Source: Endomychus coccineus (Eukaryota > Arthropoda > Insecta > Coleoptera > Endomychidae). From it: DNA of 64,000 nt. The position numbers and the translations under genes are program-made. The DNA is taken from contig OY294068.1 of NCBI GenBank assembly GCA_958510875.1, forward strand, positions 22,238,297-22,302,296, read 5' to 3'. The notes beneath the pieces were generated by a model. It had not been told where the DNA came from. It searched no databases and saw only the letters and a program-made list of their open reading frames with translations. This document shows positions 34,396-44,398 of the stretch, one piece after another (position 1 is the stretch's first letter; the number at the start of each line of letters is the position of its first letter).

Positions 34396-34564
34396 GGAAC
34401 TACACTGGTAAGCTTATAAAATATTCCTAGTTTGTATCAAAGTCGATCGACGTAGCACAACCTGTCTACACTACTACGATAGTGTAGACGTGTTGTTCGT
34501 GTTCATTGGTCGTCGCCGATCAATGTCGATCGACGTCGACTGACTATATGTGGACCCAGCTTAA

Positions 34565-34966
34565 GAACGGGCAAATATTTCACTGAACGTGCGACGGTGC
34601 GCGAGCGAATTCACTTTACGTAAACGAAACTCCAAGCGACAAGGTCATCGCAGGTTAGTTTGTTAGACTTTTGACGAGTTAGCATGTCTCCACCTTTGAA
34701 CATGCTTTATGGTCGTGGCTTTATCTGTCCTTAGATTTTCTCAAAGAAGGATATACTGCATCAAAATTTTCCTTTTTAGAGAAAATTTAAGAATAGTTGA
34801 AGCCACGATCATGAAGCATGTAACCTCACGGCGCTCTCGCGAAGAAAGTAGAAGCAACCGCTCATTTGCCAACCTGCGTCGACCTTGCCGCTTGGAGTTT
34901 CATATACCTACAGTAAATTCGCTCGCCCGCCGTCGTTCGACGTTCAGTGAGGTGAAGACATGCTAC
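34565..34966. mobile_element. Fold-back MITE
   Basis: Arms of about 170 bp are arranged as imperfect inverted repeats from about 34580 to 34950. The outer ends share TCACTGAACG, GAGCGAATT and GAAACTCCAAGCG; the inner arm shares CATGCTTTATGGTCGTGGCT with its inverse CACGATCATGAAGCATG. The predicted structure is one long hairpin with a loop of about 40 bp. No target duplication was found. It begins 16 bp beyond the Harbinger TSD. Confidence 0.7.
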
Positions 34967-35270
34967 AACTGCTGAAGTTTACAAATGGTACGATCGAAAT
35001 TTAAGAATTATGAGCAATGTATGACTCAATACGTGGCTATTTTTCGATTCTGTTGCCTCGGTAGATATATCATCTAGTAATATAATAAGGGTCCCAGTAT
35101 TAATCCTTGTAAAATAAATTATGTTGTAAATTCGAATAAACTTTCAACGTAATGACACAGATCATTTAAAATTAATTTACATCAAGTAAATGCCGAATCC
35201 AGAGAGATATCATGAATCATGGTTATAATCTCATCAATAATGATCCTTAAGCCAAGTATGAATTATATAT
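34967..35270. other. Unassigned AT-rich spacer
   Basis: No gene or repeat recognised. Confidence 0.45.
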
Positions 35271-35316
35271 ACATTCTCGGGAAATAGGTCATCCTAACAT
35301 ATCTGCTTATTATTTT

Positions 35317-35360
35317 TGTCTTTACGTACGTTTCGGTCTCACGACCATCATCAGAAGACA
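35317..35360 (-). ncRNA. Hammerhead ribozyme, PLE type, complete core
   Basis: On the minus strand: stem I UGUCUU, core CUGAUGA (35348-35354), unpaired U, stem II GGUC / GACC with a GUGA loop, GAA, stem III ACG / CGU with a UA loop, cleavage-site A, and AAGACA closing stem I. Compared with the copy at 20.3 kb, the outermost stem I pair is U:A instead of C:G, changed on both strands, and the stem II loop is GUGA instead of GAGA. All core nucleotides are intact. Confidence 0.85.
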
Positions 35361-35392
35361 TATCAATGTATAAAACGTGATTTCGTAAAACT

Positions 35393-35805
35393 TAAAATTT
35401 AATTAAAACAGTTTGAGCTATTCAAAGATCTCAGCTACGCGCGTCTATCGTGCGACGTACCAAAGGGAATTTTCTCGCGACTAAAATATACACGAAGCGG
35501 GTAAAAGCTAGCGGCTCATAGCCAAAAACACTTTATTACAACTGGTGCCGGTCGCACGGGGCAAGAAACGGCCCCAAATTAACAAGACCGAGGTAAAATG
35601 TATAAATCTAACTTACGCGCAGCCAGCTCTTCGAAGCATATGTCAAAATGATTTCTTCCGTAGCTAATTACAAAGGACGTCTGGCGTTCATGCAATTATG
35701 TTTTTAGATAATTCGAACCTTCTTATTTCGATAGGCCACGTGAAAATCCCGGAGTCCAAAGCGCTAAAGACTTCTGAGTGTTACAATATTCGTATAAAAT
35801 TGCGA
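35393..35805. repeat. Second copy of the 410-bp module from 5170-5580
   Basis: It matches 5170-5580 throughout with scattered substitutions, but lacks the CACGGTCGTA terminal repeats and an 8-bp duplication. It sits directly beside the PLE hammerhead tail. Confidence 0.75.
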
Positions 35806-35876
35806 AATTTCGCACGTTTAGAAACTTCAAAGTAATTATGACATAATTATTTCAAACGTAAAGTAAGACACACGTT

Positions 35877-36250
35877 TTAGATTCCACAACTCCCCTTGAC
35901 CAAGATAATTTTTGATATCCCGGTATTACAGTTTATGTTATTTATATATGACGTTCCTTTATAGATTTTGTTCATTCCTTCTTCAATGATGGGACTGAAA
36001 AAGGTTTTTGGGTAGTCATTCATTTCCAGTATATTACGAACAATTTTTAAATTTTTGGGATGGTCCTCTGGGTGGAACAATTTAAACACGCGATCTGTAA
36101 GGCTGTTTATAACACTTTTTTTATAACTTGTTGGTGCAACGGAATAGAAGTGAAGATAACGTTGAGACCAAACTTATTTAGTAAACCACGAAGTTTTTAT
36201 TTTTCCATCTGCATCATGCCTAATGTCAATGCCAATTGATTTTATACATT
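35877..36250 (-). pseudogene. PLE reverse transcriptase C-terminal fragment
   Basis: The minus strand reads DGKIKTSWFTK, a stop, then SQRYLHFYS, YKKSVINSLTDRVFKLFHPE and NLKIVRNILEMNDYPKTFF. This matches the segment of Penelope-like proteins after the RT palm, where W-K-S-R-LnF-S, a positively charged helix with R.FKL, and N...I..IL..N.YP precede the GIY-YIG domain. The open part is 35877-36089. The catalytic palm and the nuclease are absent. Confidence 0.7.
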
Positions 36251-36254
36251 TTTA

Positions 36255-36299
36255 CGTTTTTTGATGATGGGCCGAGAGACCGAAACCTATGTGAAGACG
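36255..36299 (+). ncRNA. Degenerate hammerhead motif
   Basis: Aligned with the 20.3-kb copy: stem I CGUUUU / AAGACG (one G-U pair), core UUGAUGA (first position C to U), unpaired U, an imperfect stem II with GAGA loop, GAA, a weakened stem III (ACC...UGU), and G at the cleavage-site position. The C to U core change and G at the cleavage site predict loss of activity. Confidence 0.65.
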
Positions 36300-36521
36300 A
36301 AAATAATAAGCATTGGTGTTAGTATGACCTATTTCCCGAGAATTTATATATAATATAATCTCCAGCTTGGCCAAACCAGAGCAGCTTCTCCTTGTCGTCA
36401 TTGGTTTATGTTCGTAACTCGCTTATACATATTTTAAACCACGTTACCAAATAATTTCTTATCTACCCGATCAAATCAACCATGGTTGAAATATAATAAT
36501 ATGAATATTAAGAGAAATTAG

Positions 36522-36770
36522 GTGTTAATTGAAGATATGCTGATTATTTTTCCAGATCGCAATCATATCGAATTAGACGCTGTTTCTTCTTTCAAAACGT
36601 ACAAACAAACAAAGCTTAGCCGATCTGGTGAAGAGCTGCCGCAAGTAATAAAAATGTTTCCATCAAGATATATTACCGATTGTGAGGAACGTCATAAATT
36701 ATATGCTCGTGCCATTTCGAAGCAGCTCCATTTGGAACGTCGCCGTAATGCCATCGATTGTTGTCAATAA
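36522..36770 (+). CDS. Unrecognised ORF, possible terminal exon
   Basis: The frame ends YITDCEERHKLYARAISKQL then HLERRRNAIDCCQ and a stop. A pyrimidine-rich acceptor-like TATTTTTCCAG lies at about 36545-36555 inside the ORF start, so the true exon may begin at 36556. Downstream are a GC-rich stretch (36840-37030) and AATAAA-like signals near 37049. The composition is normal and charged, without transposon motifs that I recognise. It could be the 3' exon of a host gene, part of an unrecognised transposon, or chance. Confidence 0.25.
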   Translation: MLIEDMLIIFPDRNHIELDAVSSFKTYKQTKLSRSGEELPQVIKMFPSRYITDCEERHKLYARAISKQLHLERRRNAIDCCQ

Positions 36771-36839
36771 TATCTTTAACAGATCTTGGCGCACCTAGCT
36801 TGAAAAATATCCAAGTATAGTGAAGCGGCGAACCGGCTT

Positions 36840-37060
36840 AGGCCGTCAAGTACTTATTTGTGTCTGCGGGTTCGGTGGCCGGTCGACACCCGGGGTTTGC
36901 TTGCTGCACCGGGCCCCTGCCGGCCCCCCTTGCTGTGAGTGTGTGTGGATTCATGTGGACTGGACCCCTTCATCGGTCCTTCGTTAGTTACTTCCCCCTC
37001 GTCGTCCCGCAGAGCCGGCCTAGAAATTACCTACAGGTTTATCTGTAGCAAATAAATAAA
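36840..37060. other. GC-rich island followed by AATAAA
   Basis: This is the most GC-rich block in the region, with GGCCGGTCGACACCCGG and TGCCGGCCCCCCTTGC, ending in CAAATAAATAAAGGG. It could be the 3' untranslated end of a gene or retroelement. No coding motif was seen. Confidence 0.3.
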
Positions 37061-37700
37061 GGGTGTGATCCCAATTTAACTAGGATTTGAATTGCGCGTA
37101 TTAACAGAAGTTGATGTTAATTAAAAAAAAATAATTGAGGTTTCCCGTAAAAAAATTAAATCAAATTAAATAACTGTTTAACATTGATGCATATGAAGCT
37201 TTTTACCTCAATTTATATATTACCTCTATGTCTGGCCCGTACAATATGTTACTCATCAATCTACTTTTATAGCGCTAACATCTACTATAGTCTAGTCAAA
37301 ATAAGCCAAAAAAATCAAAAATGAAGAACTTTTGCTGCTATTCATGGATTTGGACGTTTTTGCGCTCAAAATGTTCGGGAAAGCGGTACGAGTCAGAATA
37401 CCCCATTTTAAACCTGCGCTTTTCATTTTCTGATTTGTTAGCTAACAATTAAGCCTTCTTTAATTGTTAATTTGGACCGATAATTAACAAATATATTTCA
37501 TGGAACAATATATGAGGAAATTGGCTGAAAATGGTGAAAGTCGTATCTTTACTAGGCTACTAGTGCAATAGCGCATGTTCAGTAGCTGTTGAATATTTTT
37601 TATTCATTTCTGCATGCCGGACCCGAACCAGAGGAAATCCATAATATGGTTGGTTGAACCACTAGTTCACAAATGAAAAATTCAATTCAGATACTAAACA
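37061..37700. other. Unassigned AT-rich DNA
   Basis: No gene or element recognised. Confidence 0.4.
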
Positions 37701-37959
37701 AGCGCTACCATAAGCAAAGTATACCAGGTCTGCCGGAGCCTCCCTTCTACTCTTTTTGAAATTTTAGTGCAATCTGATTGGTCGTTTATTTCGTTTATTT
37801 AATGTCATAGACGAGGACATAATACGATGTTGCTACGTGCCGGCGACGAGCTGATGAGAACAAAGCTGTGATTGGAGGAACTGGGTGACGTCACCCAGCT
37901 CGAGAAACGATGGAAGGGAGGCTCCGGCAGACCTGGTATACTTTGACTATGAGCGCTAC
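37701..37959. mobile_element. P-like MITE with 8-bp TSD
   Basis: The element 37709-37951 (243 bp) has inverted repeats of about 39 bp. They begin CATAAGCAAAGTATACCAGG on the left and CATAGTCAAAGTATACCAGG on the right read inward, and continue with TCTGCCGGAGCCTCCCTTC. AGCGCTAC duplicates at 37701-37708 and 37952-37959. CATA ends plus an 8-bp duplication are shared with the 2.2-kb element at 53296-55482, which carries a P-type coiled-coil remnant. A palindromic GGGTGACGTCACCC sits at about 37884-37897. Confidence 0.85.
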
Positions 37960-40900
37960 TACCCTAGTAGAGTAGAGGTTAGCGCTATATACTGAGTGTC
38001 AGATTGTGAAGGCTCAAATGACGAGTTCACAAATTGCAAGACCATACATTGTAGAATTGTAGGGCATATATAGGGTAATCCACACCACGTGACCCAATAT
38101 GGCGATTGAGGGCACACAAATTGATAATCGTCATAAGAACATAATTGTCAGTGTGATCTTTGGGCTAGTGAAAGTGTATTTTTGGATATTTTTGAAGCTT
38201 CAGTGTTGTTAATCAATAACATTCAGATGTAGAGTGATTACCCCTATTGTTGAAAAGCAGAAACGTTGGTGAACGGAATGCTTGGAAATACATATCTTGA
38301 TATTTTTATTAAAAAATAATATTATGTCTTTACATGAATCCTATATATACTGTTTGTCTTTAATAAGAATACTATTTATATTTTATTTAAAAACTGATTT
38401 CATGACTTAATCCCTTATTATGCATTTTTAGTTGTTTGTGTCAATAAATGAATGATCGTTTATTCCTTGTTTTACTAATTCAGTCAAGTACCTTCAATTA
38501 AATACCAATCATCAAATAACATGAAAACAATATCCAATATAAATAGTCTTCACTAAATTACCATTGCAAAATGTAATTTATATTATAATCAGATGAGATG
38601 GGTTATTATTATAGGTGCAAAAGTCTAATTATAAGAAGGTTCAATATGAACGAAAGATTTAACAAGTCATCAAATGGTCATGAAAGTAAAATAAATTCAA
38701 CAATGGGGAATTATTCAAATCAATCTCGTCATTCAACAAATATGCTTTTTGTGCTTATTAATTTCAAGGCTTTCTAGAAGATTAAGCACACCCATCATCA
38801 TAAATCTTGATTGACTCTTTCCACATTTGGCTGAAATATCTATAAAGAAAAGGTTCAAATTGAAAAACATAAATATTTCAAAATATTTCCATTTATTGAG
38901 TCACCAGAATTCCAAGGAAAATTTCTATTACAGTAATTAACAAGTCTGCTATAAGAATGTTTTTGAGGAGATACAGATTCATAAACTGATTTGAAAATTT
39001 GGAAGAAAGAAATGTTAATAGGAACTTTGGAAAATAACATTATTTTATAACTTTTGTGCCCTTTTGTGACAGGGTATTGTCAAAGCGATACCACTCACTC
39101 TAGTTGGTTTGATTTTTCTCTTGTCCAGCCTCGCTTTTCTTTCGACTGCATCAACAATGTTCCCAACATTTTGTGAAGAATGTCCCATGTTCTGTGAGGG
39201 AACCCAGTCAGGTCTGAAGGAGCTGGTTTTCCTGAAGGTAATTGCATACAATTAAATTTTCTCTACACGCAAAATATTTTTCAGTGAACACTCAAGTTCT
39301 CTCGTTTGATTGCAGCTATTCATAAATCTCGTATCTTTCTCGATAAGTCATTTTTACTGGTCAAAAACTTGTGATTTACAACTGTGGGAACCGTGTAAAA
39401 CCCGACTTTGTTCCTGTCATTGTGAGACCCACAGCCAATCACAATGCGGCATTTTTCTTCAGTCGAAGCACTGATAATAATCCAAAATTAAAAAAACTAC
39501 TCAAATTCGCACAGAAAATAAGAAAACTAGGCACTTTTATCGATATGGTCGCTTATGACAAAACACAATGTTTGCCCTTAGCCGCGATATTGCTTTCGTT
39601 TTGACAGATCGCTGGATTGCCTTATTAGGGAATTACTGACCATAGAATGCTTGCAACGTCTATGACCGCGCTTCATCAAAAACAATGCCATTGCGCGATA
39701 GTGGTAATGGGAACCATTTTTCGCCCAAATTCTTATGGAAATCGTGGAAATTACTACAGCACTAGATAAAAGGTAGCTGACTCGTCCACCGTATTGAAGC
39801 TCAATGACATCCACGTTGAAATTCAAAAATGACGAGGTTATTATTATTTGTGTACACTCGGCGTTAGCTGCCAGTGAGTTTTGAGATGGATTATGAATAG
39901 AATACTCGAAGTCCATAAGAGCAATTCTATTAATTTGACTTGATCTAAGCGAGCGGCGGTGGTTTTATCCTTTTCTGATAGTCTGTTCTCTCTTCCGACA
40001 AATTAGAACGAGATATAAACACCGTAGAGTCTTAGAGCTAGTCACGAAAGCCGTCGTTCAAATACTCTATTCTTGATCTCTATGGTCTTCTGAGTTCCGT
40101 ATAGTGCTATAGAGATTACCATGTAAAACTGACCGATTTTTAGCTGGAACTAATTGTACCTGACATCATATTAGGGATTTATTCCTGGAGAAAATACATT
40201 CTCGAGTTTTTGTTGCATTAAGCCATTCTAGATTATCAGATTCCCATCTCAAAATACTTGCCACATATTCATGTATTGCATCGCCCGGTCTCTTTTTGGA
40301 CTTCTGACTTTTTTGGATGATAAATGGGTTCTGGAAGAGGAAGCAATGTGAAGTGCACATTCAATTCTAACAGATTAGTGATATGAGCAGAAACAAAGAC
40401 ATATCCCTGTGGAGCCCTGTTTTTGGAGCACAATTAGCTTTGAGGTGAATCGATTATTAATTTGATCTGAAGATGTGACACCAACCAAAATATAACGTTG
40501 AATTATGTTCGATGACATCTGCAGGAATTAGGATTACTTATTTTCGACATTTCATGGCGCTATTGTAGTAACCTGAAGCCTTTAGGATATAATGTTCTCA
40601 TGAATAAAATTTAACCGAAACAAATCCATTTAGGCCGGTCCTGTACGTGTACCTCTCTCTGTTGACAGCGGGAACATCCGCGATCCACGTCGCCTTGGCT
40701 TAGTCGGCAATATGTGAAGCTGCCAGAGCCAACTTTGTAATTACACTCGAACCTACGGAGTAAGTATATCGAGAGGAGAAAATGTGCAATAATACTATGG
40801 CGCGTTATGGTTTTGCTGAATTCAGTAATTGCACGGTTGCTTTGCGCCAGTTTAACTCCGTCGTATTAAATATAATTAACTCACCTATACCTGAATGCTA

Positions 40901-41720
40901 AGCTATTCGTTAATTTGTACATTTGTACAGGTTTACGCAATATTTTCCTAGAAATGAGAATCGCGTGTCTTTTCGTCACTACCAGTTGTCTATTCTTTAT
41001 AAGATGCATCGTTCTACGTTCCGGTGTAAGATTGTTATTGAATGTGTTCTACTTCTCGAATACGTTATCTCTGAACCTGAACAATTAAATGTTGTATTAT
41101 TTCATGATTTTAATAGTTCATGATAATTTTTCGTTACCTATAAAAAGAGCTGGGCAAACTATTTAAACTACTAACTACTGTGACGTACCTTTTTGGCGAT
41201 TTTTACTAACTACGGCTTCAATATTTCTTCAAGTCTACCAAATCTGAATCTGATTGACATTTATGTTGGTTTCTCGGGAGCCAGATTTTTGTGAAGGTTT
41301 ACTCCTCGTTAAAGGCTTCTGCTAGGGCCCTTACCACAAAGCGTATCACTGTGCTATCTACGGATAGCCTTGTCCCAAGGTAGTCTCAGTGGTGTATGTA
41401 ACCAGGGGTCAATAGGGCAGACTGAATAGTATTAGAATTGCAGGCTTTGATTGCAATTAATACTTGGTTACTTCTTGACTACTTAAATTAATGCTGTTGC
41501 AGAAAGTCATTTTAGATAAACACGGAACTTCCCAATAATAAGTTTATTTATAGCTTGAACATCGATAAATAATTGATTATGTCAATGTAATAATTATTTA
41601 TCTCGACCTGGGGGAAGCACAAGGAAGCTCAGAAGCAATAATTGCAAAGAAAGCGGTCCAAGTTGGCTATTTCCTTATTAAACCCTTACAAACAGATAGT
41701 CTTGTGGGAATTATTATATA
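37960..41720. other. Unassigned AT-rich DNA
   Basis: About 3.7 kb without a gene that I can support. Open frames at 39045-39251, 39371-39604 and 39578-39916 are anonymous. Near 41148 the sequence GAGCTGGGCAAACTATTTAA resembles the start of some hAT MITEs, but no partner end was found. Confidence 0.4.
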
Positions 41721-41726
41721 CGGTTA

Positions 41727-42440
41727 TACTGGGTTCCTCATAATAGACTACCCATTTTATATTATTAATAAATTCCCTACTAGATAACTAAATAGGTTGT
41801 TCTCTGTGGGATTATCTTCTGTAGTCTTTGGGATTTAAGTAAATTAATAATCAAGTAGGCGCCTGCCACAAATAAGTTTTAAATTAATAATTTCATGGAA
41901 CGCCATTTTTTGCTTTGAGACATTATTTCAACATCCGTTTGAACTTTCATGGATTAGTCAGTCCAACAACGTATGTTTCGAGTAGAAACTTACATAAGAA
42001 GCAATTCGATAGAAGAAGTTAGGCGTGCATTCCGGCGTCAGTTTAATAACAACAATAGGGGTCATGCGCCAAATTGTAAACTGTTAAGTTATGGGTTCGT
42101 CATTGGCGTGAAAATGGTTCTGTACAAAATTTGAAGAAGCCTGGACGTCGAAAAACAGTTCGTACACCAGAAATCGTGAAGAAGTTGAAGGAATAGACGA
42201 AGGTTTGCTACGCCGTGTAATGAACCACTTTTTATCTAATATTGAAAAATGTGTTGAAGTTGGTGGAGGTCATTTAGAAGACGTGATTTTTAAAAGTTAG
42301 AATCAAATTATCCAAATGTTTATAAGCTATCATAAATCCCAAAGAGTTAGCTGTAATTTAGTAAAATAAAAAGTTTGTTTTGTTAACTAAAAAAATTTTA
42401 ATTCAAATATTAAAATGGTTAGTCTATTATGGGGACAGTA
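41727..42440 (+). mobile_element. Tc1/mariner-superfamily element, internal deletion derivative (copy 2)
   Basis: The element 41729-42438 (710 bp) has TA on each side (41727-41728, 42439-42440). Its ends match the 6840-8048 copy (left CTGGGTTCCTCATAATAGAC; right inward CTGTCCCCATAATAGAC). It keeps the N-terminal HTH coding piece and the C-terminal tail but lacks nearly all the catalytic domain: sequence after CGTACACCAGAAA joins directly to TCGTGAAGAAGTTGAAGG. It also lacks about 45 bp of the 5' leader but retains 11 bp lost from copy 1. Confidence 0.9.
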
Positions 42441-43013
42441 CATGCAATCAGCAAAATTACCTAATACACTGGTGGAACACTTCTTTTTGATTTCGGCGGT
42501 CTAAATGGTTCACTCACACTGTCTCACTGACTATTATTCGTAAGAATTCTAATAATTATAAAACTTGCGAGGCGTTCTTTTATACCACTCGAGGTTCTAG
42601 TCAAGTCACCTACACCCGCTCCAGCCGAGCCCTTTTTTGCTCATTTCGCGCTCATGATGGTCCACCAATTCCTCGTTTTTATGGTTACATCTGTTCCGAT
42701 ATCTTTTGTTGACCCGAAATATGCACGTTTCTGAATGAAATCAAAATATACGCAACTTATGAATGGAACCGTATGCAAATCTGAAAACTTAAGTTACAAT
42801 GCCCGGTACTATCTATCTTCCTATACAACAACATAATTATTCGGAATTATCAATTCGAAATACTAATATAAACGAAATCTAAAATTTATGATCAATCTAC
42901 GTGTTTCCCATTACATAATTATTCGATATTTTAGAGCTTCGTTACACTACTATGGTGAAAAAATAGTTTAACTATTCCGTACTCCTGCTAGTATGACTGA
43001 AAAGTAGTCAAAC
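42441..43013. other. Unassigned AT-rich DNA
   Basis: No gene recognised. Near 42960-43017 a TAGTTTAACTATTCC...AGTAGTCAAACTAC stretch echoes the hAT-MITE-like start near 41148 and may be its decayed mate. Confidence 0.35.
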
Positions 43014-43286
43014 TACGAGGGCCGTTCATTAACTCTTCAGAAAAAGATACAAAAACAAAGTATTTTGGTACAAAAAAATTTTTATTCTTCTACATAATCT
43101 CCTTTTAGCTCTATCCATTTTCTAAACTTTGTTCCAACCTCTTCAACCCGTCCAAAGAGTAGGATTTCGGAAGGTCCTCAAAATAGTCATTTTATTCGGC
43201 GATGATCTCCTCGTTCGTTCCAAACCGTCGTCCGCCGAGCCATTTTCTAAAATCTGGGAATACGAAGAAGTCACAAACACGGTGTC
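43014..43286 (-). pseudogene. mariner transposase C-terminal fragment
   Basis: The minus strand reads CDFFVFPDFRKWLGGRRFGT, NEEIIAE, stop, NDYFEDLPKSYSLDGLKRLE and ends near a KEIM-type GDYVE-like tail followed by an A-rich stretch. These are the last blocks of irritans-like mariner transposases, beginning at the third Asp context. Everything upstream is missing. The outer end near 43014 (ACGAGGGCCGTTCATTAAC) probably belongs to its TIR. Confidence 0.85.
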
Positions 43287-44398
43287 AACTGGTGTCATAT
43301 CTTACAAAGCTTTCTTTATTTCTTTATGAACTATAAAAGACCTATAGACTTCTAATTAGCGCCATGCGTTTTGACTTCCTCTACAACTTTGCTCCTAACG
43401 GTTTATTCGATAAAATGCGTTCTTTTCGTTTAAACCTCAAAAAACGGCGAAAATTCACAAAAATTGCCATTTTTTTATTAAAAATAGCCAATAGCTTGAG
43501 AACGCATCAAGTTTTCGAATTTTTAACTAATTTATTTGTGATCAGCACCCCAAAATACTTAAAAATCAATCATAAAATAGAGATCTGAAAAAAATTAATT
43601 TTTATGTGTAACTCAATTGCACAGCGACTGGACTATAGTTCAAAATATATATTTAATATGGATATTAAGATACTATACCTAATAAAATTAGATGTTTTCA
43701 AAATAATAGGAGATGGTTCGACAGTAAAAGAAGGGGTAGCTAACAATGGAAGTTTTAAATTTCACAAATGTTTCTACACACTTGTTGTTTGTTAATCATT
43801 GAATGAAACAACACGTAGTGTTTCACCTGTCAGAGTATGTGACCTAGAGCTCTACTAATCATAAATTATTGACTCCTTTATTCGGTGTATCTCGTATATT
43901 TGTTCTTTCCTGTAACTGACTTAATGTACGTACAAATTAACAAAGTCCTTATTTGGTAAATTAGAAAGGTGTTCGGTGTAATCTTTGTTACATTCTTCAA
44001 GCGTTGTCCTTCTACGTTTAAATAGAAATAAATTCCAATCACCCACCTATTGAAACGTTCCATTAACCAAAATAGTGACAACCAGTGCCCTTGAGTACAC
44101 TGCATATATACAATCTACCTTGCCTGTACATTCCCAAACATCAACAAGCGAGCTACTGTGTCTGTACTGCTTTTATTTACAACGTACATTCACTTTTAAA
44201 CCGTTCAAAATTGGAGCGAAAAATTATGGCAATGGAGGTTTCGTGAAATCATCTTATCTGGATATCTGGAATCTTTCATTTATCAGGTATGGTGGCGATT
44301 GCATGAACGTGCTTTTGTTACTGACATTCAGATTTATATTGCATATAAGTCGCCAATTTCTATAGCGCACAAACCCATAGATATTATATATACTGTTA
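43287..44398. other. Unassigned AT-rich DNA
   Basis: No gene or element recognised; open frames at 43364-44365 are anonymous. Confidence 0.4.

Larger units (their letters stand above)
30469..34564. mobile_element. PIF/Harbinger element with TAA TSD, enclosing a Gypsy pol
   Basis: The ends are 30472 and 34561. Left inward sequence AGGTGCGTCCACATATAG and right inward AGCTGGGTCCACATATAG continue into a shared GTCAGTCGACGTCGATCGA. TAA flanks both sides (30469-30471 and 34562-34564), the classic 3-bp PIF/Harbinger target. The right part encodes the start of a Harbinger nuclease. CGATCGACGT-type motifs recur at both ends, at 33750-33812 and near 34440, likely subterminal transposase-binding repeats. 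The middle is taken up by a Gypsy pol ORF (30932 to about 33745). Confidence 0.8.
35273..36365 (-). mobile_element. Penelope-like element remnant bounded by inverted hammerhead tails
   Basis: A minus-strand tail with a hammerhead lies at the left (35273-35390) and a plus-strand tail of the same family at the right (36245-36365), so the unit is framed by inverted copies. Between them lie the 410-bp module shared with the 4.7-kb transposon (35393-35805) and a minus-strand PLE protein piece (35877-36250). The shared tail landmark reads AATAATAAGC then GACCTATTTCCCGAGAAT. Inverted or partial tandem copies are a known PLE insertion pattern. Confidence 0.7.

Noticed and set aside
41148..43017. Possible hAT MITE from GAGCTGGGCAAACTA to AGTAGTCAAACTAC
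   Set aside because: The ends are not convincing inverted repeats, no TSD was found, and other elements lie between them.
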